Source: Dyadobacter soli (GTDB taxonomy: Bacteria > Bacteroidota > Bacteroidia > Cytophagales > Spirosomataceae). Taken from it: a stretch of DNA of 64,000 nucleotides. Positions 1-7,663 of this stretch are shown here, piece after piece. The position numbers and the translations under genes were made by a program. Location of the stretch: assembly GCF_900101885.1 (NCBI RefSeq), contig NZ_FNAN01000006.1, positions 124,001 to 188,000 on the forward strand, written 5' to 3'. How positions within the stretch are numbered: the stretch's first letter is position 1; each line of letters opens with the position of its first letter. The notes beneath the pieces were generated by a model. It did not search any database and had not been told where the DNA came from. It was given only the letters and a program-made list of their open reading frames with translations.

Positions 1-2470
1 GAATGAGCTTTTCGAAACGCGGCGCGGGTTTTTGAACCAGGTGAAGAAGTTTAAAACAGTTGAATTTGGCAAGAAATCATATTTCAAAACCGAAATGAAG
101 CTGCCTTACTCTTCGAAACCGCAGCCTTCATTCAATAAGGATTTCAAAAGGCTTCTGGATGATTTGACTGATAATCAGAACAAAGGTTATGTCAACATCA
201 TCGTTGCCGAGCAGCCCAAGCAGCTCGATCGACTGGAACGGATTTTCGAAGATCTTGATCCATTTGTGAAGTTCCGGCCGATGCACATTTCGCTGCGGGA
301 AGGTTTTGTGGATGATAATATGAAAGTGGCGTGCTACACCGATCACCAGATTTTTGCCCGTTTTCATAAATACCGGTTGAAAGAAAAGTTCAGTAAATCC
401 AAGGCGATGACCTTGAAAGAGCTGAAATCCTTGCAGGTAGGCGACTTTGTGACGCACGTCGATTACGGCATCGGCCGTTTTGCCGGAATGGAGCGGAAAG
501 ATGTGAATGGTAAAGAGCAAGAGGCGGTGCGACTGATTTACCGGGATAATGATTTGCTGTATGTGAGCGTGCACAACCTCCACAAAATTGCCAAGTATAC
601 CGGCAAGGAAGGTACGCCGCCTGCGATGAGCAAGCTGGGTTCGGGTGAATGGGAGGCTAAAAAGTCGAAGGTTAAGAAGCAGCTGAAAGACATTGCCCAC
701 GAGTTGATCGCGTTGTACGCCAAACGCCGCCAGGCGCCCGGTTTTCCGTTCTCGAAGGACAATTACCTGCAAGTGGAGCTGGAATCTTCTTTTATATATG
801 AAGACACGCCCGACCAGGCCACGGCCACGGCCAATGTGAAGGACGATATGGAGAAAGGTCACCCGATGGACCGGCTGGTATGCGGGGATGTAGGTTTTGG
901 TAAAACCGAAATCGCGATCCGCGCGGCATTCAAGGCGGTTTGTGACAGCAAGCAGGTGGCGGTGCTCGTGCCTACGACCATTCTGGCCATGCAGCATTTC
1001 AAGACATTCAGCGAACGTCTGGCCGATTTCCCGGCGCGGGTGGGTTATATCAACCGTTTCAAATCGGCAAAGGAGATTAAGGACACATTGAAACAGGCTG
1101 AGGAGGGTAAAATCGATATTCTGATCGGTACGCACCGCATTTTGAACAAGGATGTGAAATTCAAAGACCTGGGCTTGCTGGTCGTCGATGAGGAACAGAA
1201 GTTTGGGGTAAAAGCCAAAGACCGCTTAAAAGAAATGCGTGTGAATGTCGATGTACTCACGCTTACGGCAACGCCTATCCCACGTACATTACACTTCTCA
1301 CTCATGGGCGCGCGCGACCTTTCGGTAATCGCGACTCCACCGCCGAACAGGCAGCCGGTTACTACGGAAGTCCATACATTCAGCGAGGAATTCATCCGCG
1401 ATGCGATCAGCTTCGAAGTGCAGCGCGGCGGGCAGGTATTTTTTGTCCATAACCGCGTGAATGATATCGAATCCATTGCCAACATTATCCTTCGTCTCGT
1501 GCCCGATGTGCGGATAGGCGTGGCGCATGGGCAAATGGAGGGCGATAAGCTGGAAAAAGTGATGATGAACTTCATCGACGGCGAGTACGACATCCTGGTT
1601 TCGACCAATATCATCGAATCAGGGATCGACATTGCCAATGCGAATACCATTATTATCAACTCCGCGCATATGTTCGGGCTCTCGGACCTGCACCAGATGC
1701 GTGGCCGGGTGGGGCGCTCGAACCGGAAGGCATTCTGCTACCTGCTCACGCCGTCGGTATCGACGCTCGCGAGCGATTCTCGCAAACGTTTACAGACGTT
1801 GGAAGAGTTTTCGGACCTTGGCGACGGATTCAAAGTAGCCATGCGCGACCTCGACATTCGCGGCGCGGGTAACCTGCTGGGCGCCGAGCAGAGCGGTTTT
1901 GTGAATGACCTGGGCTATGAATTGTACCATAAAATGCTCGACGAGGCGGTTCAGGAGCTGAAAAGCAACGAGTTTAAGGACCTGTTCGAAGGCGTATTCA
2001 GTCTTCCGAAAAACCTGGTGCCGGACACGCAGATCGAGACCGATTTCGCGACGTTGATTCCGGACGATTATGTTAAAAATATTTCGGAAAGGCTGTCGTT
2101 ATATACCCGCCTCGATAATATTGCGACAGAAGATGAGCTCGGGAAATTCGAGAAAGAAATCCTCGACCGGTTCGGTCCGGTGCCGCATGAAGTGCAGGAT
2201 CTGCTGAAAACGGTCCGTTTGCGCTGGGAAGCAGAGGCTTTGCAGTTTGAAAAACTGACTTTGAAAAGCAATACGATGAAAGGCTACTTCGTTACTTCGC
2301 AGAATGACGAATTCTTTCAGTCGGCGAAGTTCGGGCAGGTGATCGATTACATTAAAAAACATCCCAAACAAATTTCGCTTAAAGATCAGAAAGGCAAGCT
2401 GATACTGATTTGCGAGGACATTAAAAGCATTGATCAGGCGCGCCAGGTACTCATGGAAATGACCCAGTAG
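1..2470 (+). CDS. mfd: Transcription-repair coupling factor Mfd (5' end cut off by the window)
   Basis: Mfd removes RNA polymerase stalled at DNA lesions and recruits the UvrABC excision machinery. The reading frame is open from base 2, so the gene begins outside the window; the TTG at 32 is an internal codon and not the start. About 820 residues are visible. They hold the end of the UvrB-like region, a CarD-like RNA-polymerase-interaction domain (VDYGIGRF, around 465-490), a superfamily 2 translocase with Walker A GDVGFGKTE (about 886-912), Walker B DEEQ, the TLTATPIPRT motif and the GRVGRS motif, and the C-terminal TRCF domain. Family members are about 1,100-1,150 residues, so roughly 300 N-terminal residues are missing. 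The stop at 2470 is followed by a 113-base gap to gldJ. Confidence 0.97.
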   Translation, partial: NELFETRRGFLNQVKKFKTVEFGKKSYFKTEMKLPYSSKPQPSFNKDFKRLLDDLTDNQNKGYVNIIVAEQPKQLDRLERIFEDLDPFVKFRPMHISLREGFVDDNMKVACYTDHQIFARFHKYRLKEKFSKSKAMTLKELKSLQVGDFVTHVDYGIGRFAGMERKDVNGKEQEAVRLIYRDNDLLYVSVHNLHKIAKYTGKEGTPPAMSKLGSGEWEAKKSKVKKQLKDIAHELIALYAKRRQAPGFPFSKDNYLQVELESSFIYEDTPDQATATANVKDDMEKGHPMDRLVCGDVGFGKTEIAIRAAFKAVCDSKQVAVLVPTTILAMQHFKTFSERLADFPARVGYINRFKSAKEIKDTLKQAEEGKIDILIGTHRILNKDVKFKDLGLLVVDEEQKFGVKAKDRLKEMRVNVDVLTLTATPIPRTLHFSLMGARDLSVIATPPPNRQPVTTEVHTFSEEFIRDAISFEVQRGGQVFFVHNRVNDIESIANIILRLVPDVRIGVAHGQMEGDKLEKVMMNFIDGEYDILVSTNIIESGIDIANANTIIINSAHMFGLSDLHQMRGRVGRSNRKAFCYLLTPSVSTLASDSRKRLQTLEEFSDLGDGFKVAMRDLDIRGAGNLLGAEQSGFVNDLGYELYHKMLDEAVQELKSNEFKDLFEGVFSLPKNLVPDTQIETDFATLIPDDYVKNISERLSLYTRLDNIATEDELGKFEKEILDRFGPVPHEVQDLLKTVRLRWEAEALQFEKLTLKSNTMKGYFVTSQNDEFFQSAKFGQVIDYIKKHPKQISLKDQKGKLILICEDIKSIDQARQVLMEMTQ

Positions 2471-2527
2471 AAAGTGGCCCTCAGTTACCTGATAATTGAT
2501 TTTTAAAAATAATATCGATTGATTTCA

Positions 2528-2535
2528 TACATTTG
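2528..2535 (+). promoter_or_regulatory. Candidate -7 promoter box (TACATTTG) upstream of gldJ
   Basis: The octamer TACATTTG fits the Bacteroidota -7 consensus TAnnTTTG and lies 48 bases before the gldJ start. No TTTG box was found at the usual 19-21 base spacing upstream, so only half of the promoter is supported. Confidence 0.35.
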
Positions 2536-2583
2536 CGGTTTCGCATACTATAAAATACCAAACACTTAAGTCACTTTAAAGCA

Positions 2584-3855
2584 ATGATTTGCATGCAAAA
2601 GATGGGTACCCGGTCGATCGCGCTGATTCTGATTGTGTTATTAGCGGCAACTGCGTGTAGTAAAAAGAAGCCAACCAGCTTGAAACCTGGCAAGACCAGT
2701 TCGAAAACAGGCTTGGCTTACAATGGTAAAGACGGGTTCGAAGTGAAGCAATACAAAGCTTTGCCAGCCGGTCCGGACCTTGTGTACATTGAAGGTGGCC
2801 GTTTTACGATGGGTTCGCTGGAAGAGGATGTGATGACACGCCGGGATAACCCGAAAAGGACCGTCAGTATCCAGTCTTTCTATATGGACCAGACGGAAGT
2901 GGCGAACGTTCACTACCTTGAATACCTGAATGCGGTTCAGAGAGATTCTTCCGAAGAATTTTACGCAAAAGCGCTTCCTGATACAAACGTTTGGTTCAAC
3001 GAATTGTCATTCAATGACTCTTACGTAACGATGTACCTGCGTCACCCGGGTTTCCGCTTGTACCCTGTTGTGGGTGTATCATGGGTTCAGGCTAATGATT
3101 ACTGCGCTTGGCGTACCGCTGCCGTAAGCCAGTCCAACAATGCAAAAGGCGCTGCCGCCGCAGGTGGTAAGAAGAAAAAAGGATTCTCGTTTGGTAAGAA
3201 GAAAAAGGCAGAAGGCGAAGCGGTTGCAGCAGCAGCCGATGCGCCCGCACCACAACTTCGCATCGAAAGCGGTTACGTAATGCCTCCATACCGCCTTCCA
3301 ACAGAAGCTGAATTCGAATATGCGGCTATGGCGATGATCGGAACGCAGTATTCTGATGAAAATCAGGCTAACTCAAGAATTTATCCATGGGATGGTTCAA
3401 CAATGCGTAATCCACGTGGCCGTAAGCAGGGAACAATGCTCGCGAACTTCAAACGTGGTCCCGGTGACTACGCAGGTATCGCAGGTAAATCCAACGATGG
3501 CGCGATCATTACCCAGGAGATCCGTTCGTATCCTGCCAACGACAATGGTCTTTACGACATGGCTGGTAACGTAAGCGAATGGGTTTACGACGTTTACCGT
3601 CCGCTTTCAAACTCTGATGTGAACGACTTGAACTCTTTCCGTCGTGACGGTTATCAGGATGAAGCGAAAAACTACGATAGCAAAAATAACAACTCGATGG
3701 TTGACGACAAGCTGAGAGTTTATAAAGGTGGTTCATGGTCTGACGTGGCTTACTGGTTGTCTCCGGGAACACGCCGTTACATGGATCAGGACTCTGCAAC
3801 TGCAATGGTAGGCTTCCGCTGTGCGATGATCGCAACCGGAACGCACAAGGAGTAA
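2584..3855 (+). CDS. gldJ: Gliding motility / T9SS lipoprotein GldJ-like (FGE-sulfatase fold)
   Basis: GldJ is an outer-membrane lipoprotein related to GldK that is needed for gliding and type IX secretion in Flavobacterium. The N-terminus is a lipoprotein signal peptide with the lipidated Cys at about residue 25 (ATAC). A formylglycine-generating-enzyme-like (SUMF1) domain begins near residue 66 (LVYIEGGRFTMG) and ends with KGGSW and GFRC. The stretches DVMTRRDNP, YMDQTEVAN, YLRHPGF and YPVVGVSWVQAN resemble my recollection of GldJ more than GldK, and no gldL/M/N genes follow, as they would for gldK. Residues about 186-224 form a Lys/Ala-rich low-complexity insert (KKKKGFSFGKKKK). ATG codons at 2584, 2593 and 2602 are all possible starts. 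A strong terminator follows. The alternative call is another SUMF1-family lipoprotein. Confidence 0.78.
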   Translation: MICMQKMGTRSIALILIVLLAATACSKKKPTSLKPGKTSSKTGLAYNGKDGFEVKQYKALPAGPDLVYIEGGRFTMGSLEEDVMTRRDNPKRTVSIQSFYMDQTEVANVHYLEYLNAVQRDSSEEFYAKALPDTNVWFNELSFNDSYVTMYLRHPGFRLYPVVGVSWVQANDYCAWRTAAVSQSNNAKGAAAAGGKKKKGFSFGKKKKAEGEAVAAAADAPAPQLRIESGYVMPPYRLPTEAEFEYAAMAMIGTQYSDENQANSRIYPWDGSTMRNPRGRKQGTMLANFKRGPGDYAGIAGKSNDGAIITQEIRSYPANDNGLYDMAGNVSEWVYDVYRPLSNSDVNDLNSFRRDGYQDEAKNYDSKNNNSMVDDKLRVYKGGSWSDVAYWLSPGTRRYMDQDSATAMVGFRCAMIATGTHKE

Positions 3856-3874
3856 GATTCAGATAATATCAACG

Positions 3875-3907
3875 AAAAGCCGCTGTTCTTCCGAACGGCG
3901 GCTTTTT
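3875..3907 (+). terminator. Intrinsic terminator after gldJ (may also serve comF)
   Basis: AAAAGCCGC (3875-3883) pairs with GCGGCTTTT (3898-3906). The stem continues through GTTC/GAAC around a four-base loop and is followed by T residues. It lies between convergent gldJ and comF. Confidence 0.85.
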
Positions 3908-3911
3908 GCAT

Positions 3912-4604
3912 TCAATGCTGGGCCAATGCGATGGTGAGGATGTGAAATCGCTTGCAACCGGCCGCCATCAATGTCCTGGTGCATTCTTCGAGTGTAGCAC
4001 CGGTAGTGAGCACATCGTCGATCAGGATGATGCTTTCCGCGGAAAAGCCTTCTTTCACCGCAAATACACCCTGCACATTCTCCCTCCTTTCCACTTTGCT
4101 TTTCCCCGTTTGCGTATCGGTGTATTTCACGCGTTCCAGCATCCCGCCCGACCAGGGAATGCCGGTTGCATTGGAAAAACCTTCGGCAAGCAGGTCGCTC
4201 TGGTTATAGCCGCGTTGCTTTCGCTTTTTGCGGTGCAGCGGAATGCTGAGGATCATTCCCGCATCGGGTAAATGCTCGGAAACCTGTAATTCCTGCCCGA
4301 ACATGTAACCCAGCAATATGCCCACCTCTTTGTTTCCTTTGTATTTCAATGCGTGTAACAGCTTTTGCACTTTGCTTTTTTTGGTAAATACTAAAAATGA
4401 ATGCGTGGAGAGTACTTCCGGCAGGTTCACAAACTTGAATTGCAGTAATTCACCATGAATACCTTCATTACCGACGCGCGGTAACGAAATGCGGCATAAG
4501 GTGCAGATTGTGGCTTCATTGCCTTGCAGTACGCGGTCGCAACCCTCGCAGCAGCGTGGGAAAAGGAGGTCGGCGAAATCGCGGAGAAGTTGTTTCAGGT
4601 TCAT
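3912..4604 (-). CDS. comF: ComF family phosphoribosyltransferase-like protein
   Basis: ComF proteins take part in natural DNA uptake and possibly in processing of imported single strands. The 230-residue length is typical. The N-terminus has a zinc-ribbon-like set of cysteines (C18, C19, C22, C34, C37). The C-terminus carries the PRPP-binding signature ILIDDVLTTGAT at about 193-204, preceded by a KKRKQRGYNQS segment that is characteristic of the family. It converges on gldJ. A ComM/YifB homologue lies further along the window (53.9 kb), so two competence-associated families are present, though neither proves competence. Confidence 0.9.
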   Translation of the reverse strand: MNLKQLLRDFADLLFPRCCEGCDRVLQGNEATICTLCRISLPRVGNEGIHGELLQFKFVNLPEVLSTHSFLVFTKKSKVQKLLHALKYKGNKEVGILLGYMFGQELQVSEHLPDAGMILSIPLHRKKRKQRGYNQSDLLAEGFSNATGIPWSGGMLERVKYTDTQTGKSKVERRENVQGVFAVKEGFSAESIILIDDVLTTGATLEECTRTLMAAGCKRFHILTIALAQH

Positions 4605-4643
4605 TTTTGTGTATTGGAATGAGTGAATTTCAACCGGTCTGAA

Positions 4644-4651
4644 TACCTTTG
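4644..4651 (+). promoter_or_regulatory. Candidate -7 promoter box (TACCTTTG) for the dihydroorotase gene
   Basis: TACCTTTG matches TAnnTTTG and lies 27 bases before the ATG at 4679. It overlaps the in-frame TTG at 4649, which argues that the TTG is not the translation start. No convincing -33 box was found at normal spacing. Confidence 0.4.
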
Positions 4652-4678
4652 CACGACATCAAACCATCGCCGCCACCT

Positions 4679-6040
4679 ATGACAACGCTGATCGTAAATG
4701 CCCAGGTCGTAAATGAAAACCAGGTTCAGTATTTAGACGTACTAATTGAAAATGGTCACATCAAAAAGATCGAAAAGGACTTACAAAATGTGCAAGCGGA
4801 TAGGGTGATTGATGCAAAGGGACTTTTTCTCATGCCCGGCGTGATCGACGACCAGGTGCATTTCCGCGAGCCGGGGCTGACGCATAAGGCGAATATTTAT
4901 ACCGAATCGAAGGCGGCGGTTGCCGGCGGCGTTACTTCCTTCATGGAGATGCCCAACACCGTTCCCAATACGCTGACACAGCAATTGCTGGAAGACAAAT
5001 ACCAGATCGGCGCCAATACTTCCCTGAGCAACTACTCCTTCTTCATGGGTGCCTCGAACGACAATTACGACGAGGTGATGCGCACCGATCCTACGCAGGT
5101 TTGCGGGATCAAGATTTTCATGGGTTCTTCAACCGGTAACATGCTCGTGGATGCGCCGGAAGTGCTGGAAAAGCTTTTCGCCAACGCGCCGTGCATTATT
5201 GCCACGCATTGCGAAGACGAGCCTACCGTAAAAGCAAGAATGGCGATTTTCAAAGAAAAGTATGGCGATGATGTGCCTTACGACATCCACGCATTGATCC
5301 GTAATGAAGAGGCTTGTCTCAAATCTTCCACATTCGCCAGCTCGCTCGCGCATAAGCACGGCACGCGATTGCACATTCTTCACATTTCGACGGGCGACGA
5401 AGTGCCTTTGTTTGAGGTAGGGACGCGTAGTAACGGCAAAATCCTGCTAGCGAATGGCCAGCCCAAACTCGTAACAGCCGAGGCGTGCGTACACCATTTG
5501 TGGTTCGACGCCGAAGATTACCGGAGATTGGGTAACGATATCAAATGTAACCCGGCCATCAAGGCGCCGCATCATAAGGAGAAAATCCTGCAAGCCGTGC
5601 TCGACAACCGCATCGACGTGATTGCGACTGACCACGCACCGCATACAATGGAAGAAAAAGCGCAGCATTACTGGCAGGCACCATCCGGCTTGCCTTTGGT
5701 ACAGCATACTTTGAACGTAATGCTCGAAATGAGCAGGGCCGGAAAGATTTCGATTGATCGCGTGGCGGAGAAAATGAGCCACGCCGTAGCCGATTTGTTC
5801 GATATCAAAGGCCGTGGCTACATTCGTGAAGGTTGCTGGGCAGATTTGATCCTCGTTGATTTGAATGCGACGACGCAGGTGGAGAAATCCAATCTTTACT
5901 CCAAATGCGGTTGGTCGCCATTTGAAGGCACGGAATTTCACTCACGCATTACACATACGTTCGTGTCGGGCCACCTGGTCTACGAAAACGGGCAATTTGA
6001 TGAAACGGTGAAGGGAAAGCGGTTAAATTTTAGCCGCTAG
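4679..6040 (+). CDS. pyrC: Dihydroorotase (class I-like amidohydrolase)
   Basis: This enzyme cyclises N-carbamoyl-aspartate to dihydroorotate in pyrimidine synthesis. I chose the ATG at 4679 (453 residues), not the in-frame TTG at 4649, because the TTG lies in a promoter-like box and MTTLIVNAQVV begins like the family. Amidohydrolase features are DQVHFREPG (56-66), a candidate carboxylated Lys145 in GIKIFMGSS, His177 (ATHCED), His235 (HILHIS) and Asp318 (ATDHAPH). The first His of the usual HxH metal motif is Gln59. I recall the same DDQVH form in other Bacteroidota dihydroorotases, so the enzyme is probably active. The last 18 bases overlap the convergent NUDIX gene. A hydantoinase- or allantoinase-like role is a less likely alternative. 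Confidence 0.88.
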   Translation: MTTLIVNAQVVNENQVQYLDVLIENGHIKKIEKDLQNVQADRVIDAKGLFLMPGVIDDQVHFREPGLTHKANIYTESKAAVAGGVTSFMEMPNTVPNTLTQQLLEDKYQIGANTSLSNYSFFMGASNDNYDEVMRTDPTQVCGIKIFMGSSTGNMLVDAPEVLEKLFANAPCIIATHCEDEPTVKARMAIFKEKYGDDVPYDIHALIRNEEACLKSSTFASSLAHKHGTRLHILHISTGDEVPLFEVGTRSNGKILLANGQPKLVTAEACVHHLWFDAEDYRRLGNDIKCNPAIKAPHHKEKILQAVLDNRIDVIATDHAPHTMEEKAQHYWQAPSGLPLVQHTLNVMLEMSRAGKISIDRVAEKMSHAVADLFDIKGRGYIREGCWADLILVDLNATTQVEKSNLYSKCGWSPFEGTEFHSRITHTFVSGHLVYENGQFDETVKGKRLNFSR

Positions 6041-6448
6041 GTAATCGTAATAGTTCTTGATTACATTCAGATCGGCTTCGGTCCAGTCGAGGGTAGGAAG
6101 ATCGTCGGGATCGAGCCAGAGGATCTGTTCGTGCTCGGTCAGGATAAAATCGATGGTATCAACTTTGCAAACAAACGGTACCAGTACGATTTCACGCCAG
6201 CCCTGGTCTTTGGAAGTTTCAGGAAGTTTATCGATGATTTCGACGGACACATTCAGTTCTTCCATGATTTCACGGAATAATGCCTGTTCGTCTGTTTCGC
6301 CTTTTTCGAGCTTTCCGCCGGGAAATTCCCATTGGAGGGGGAAGGACAATGCCGCGCTGCGCTGCCCGGCGAGTACTTTTCCATTATGTTCAATCACAGC
6401 ACAGGGCACTCTCACTACCAACTTTTCGGAAACCAGTACTTCGATCAT
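6023..6448 (-). CDS. NUDIX hydrolase, MutT/NudG-like
   Basis: The 141-residue protein has a complete Nudix box: GGKLEKGE followed seven residues later by REIMEEL. The surrounding WEFPGG and the small size resemble MutT-type (deoxy)nucleoside triphosphate pyrophosphohydrolases that clean oxidised or modified nucleotides. The exact substrate cannot be read from sequence. It converges with pyrC and overlaps its 3' end by 18 bases. ruvB lies upstream on the same strand 88 bases away. Confidence 0.9.
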   Translation of the reverse strand: MIEVLVSEKLVVRVPCAVIEHNGKVLAGQRSAALSFPLQWEFPGGKLEKGETDEQALFREIMEELNVSVEIIDKLPETSKDQGWREIVLVPFVCKVDTIDFILTEHEQILWLDPDDLPTLDWTEADLNVIKNYYDYLAAKI

Positions 6449-6536
6449 AGGAGGCGGTTACGCTAATTCACCGCAAAATTACAATTTTCAGGTTTATGTT
6501 GTATGTTAATGTTAAAACTTCTTAAAAAGTTAATGC

Positions 6537-7562
6537 TCAGAACAATTCACCCGAACGATGGCGCGGCAAAATACCGAGGTGCTTGAATGCTTTTTCGGTC
6601 ACTTCGCGGCCGCGCGACGTGCGTTTGATATAACCTTCCTGAATGAGGAATGGCTCATAAACTTCTTCGATTGTATCCGCCTCTTCTCCGCAGGCAGTAG
6701 CGATGGTAGATAAGCCTACCGGTCCGCCTTTGAATTTCTGAATAATGGTGCTCAAAATGCGGTTGTCCATTTCGTCAAGACCGTTTTGATCTACGTCCAA
6801 CGCCAGCAAAGCCATCTCTGCAATGGCTACCGTAATGCGGCCATTTCCCTTCACCTGCGCAAAATCGCGTGTCCGGCGCAGCAAGTTATTTGCGATACGT
6901 GGCGTTCCGCGGCTGCGACGGGCAATTTCATAAGCTGCATCTTCTTCCAGAGGCGTCCCCAGAATGGAAGCCGAACGTTTCAGAATGGACGAGAGCAATT
7001 TTGCGTCGTAGTATTCCAGCCTCGCATTAATCCCGAACCTCGCACGCAGGGGCGACGTAAGCATGCCCGCGCGCGTAGTCGCGCCTATGAGTGTGAAAGG
7101 GTTCAGTCCGATCTGAATGCTGCGGGCATTCGGGCCGCTATCGAGCATAATATCGATTTTATAATCCTCCATGGCAGAATACAGGTATTCTTCCACGATC
7201 GGGTTCAATCGATGGATTTCGTCGATGAAAAGAACGTCGTGCTCCTGCAAGTTGGTGAGCAGGCCGGCGAGGTCGCTGGGCTTGTCGAGGACCGGGCCTG
7301 AGGTGATTTTAATGCCCGAACCGAGTTCGTTTGCGATGATATTCGATAATGTGGTTTTCCCCAAACCCGGAGGGCCATGCAGCAGCACGTGGTCGAGCGC
7401 GTCGCCGCGCTGGCGGGCGGCCTGCACGAATATTCTCAGGTTTTCAAGAATTTTGTCCTGCCCGGTAAAATCCTCGAAAGACAGCGGCCGCAACGCGCGT
7501 TCGATGTCTTTATCGGTATTGGAAAGATTTTCTTTATCTCCGGACAGATAATCCTGGCGCAT
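6537..7562 (-). CDS. ruvB: Holliday junction branch-migration ATPase RuvB
   Basis: RuvB is the hexameric motor that drives Holliday junction branch migration with RuvA. The 341-residue length matches the family. Walker A is GPPGLGKTT (63-71), Walker B is LFIDEIHRL (111-119), sensor 1 is GATTR (160-164), and the RARFG segment near 173-177 is where the family places its arginine finger. The C-terminal winged helix has [12 protein letters not shown]. No ruvA or ruvC is adjacent. Confidence 0.98.
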   Translation of the reverse strand: MRQDYLSGDKENLSNTDKDIERALRPLSFEDFTGQDKILENLRIFVQAARQRGDALDHVLLHGPPGLGKTTLSNIIANELGSGIKITSGPVLDKPSDLAGLLTNLQEHDVLFIDEIHRLNPIVEEYLYSAMEDYKIDIMLDSGPNARSIQIGLNPFTLIGATTRAGMLTSPLRARFGINARLEYYDAKLLSSILKRSASILGTPLEEDAAYEIARRSRGTPRIANNLLRRTRDFAQVKGNGRITVAIAEMALLALDVDQNGLDEMDNRILSTIIQKFKGGPVGLSTIATACGEEADTIEEVYEPFLIQEGYIKRTSRGREVTEKAFKHLGILPRHRSGELF

Positions 7563-7583
7563 AGTCGGTTGAACAGATAGTGA

Positions 7584-7616
7584 AAACCAGCCGTCCGGTT
7601 CAGCGGCGGCTGGTTT
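7584..7616 (-). terminator. Terminator hairpin downstream of the type-B T9SS gene
   Basis: AAACCAGCCG (7584-7593) pairs perfectly with CGGCTGGTTT (7607-7616). On the minus strand the hairpin ends in a short T run, about 50 bases after the stop of the 7664-10540 gene and just before ruvB. Confidence 0.65.
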
Positions 7617-7663
7617 GATTTTATTTAACCAAAAATAATTGTTTTAATCTGCAAAAGGAAAGC

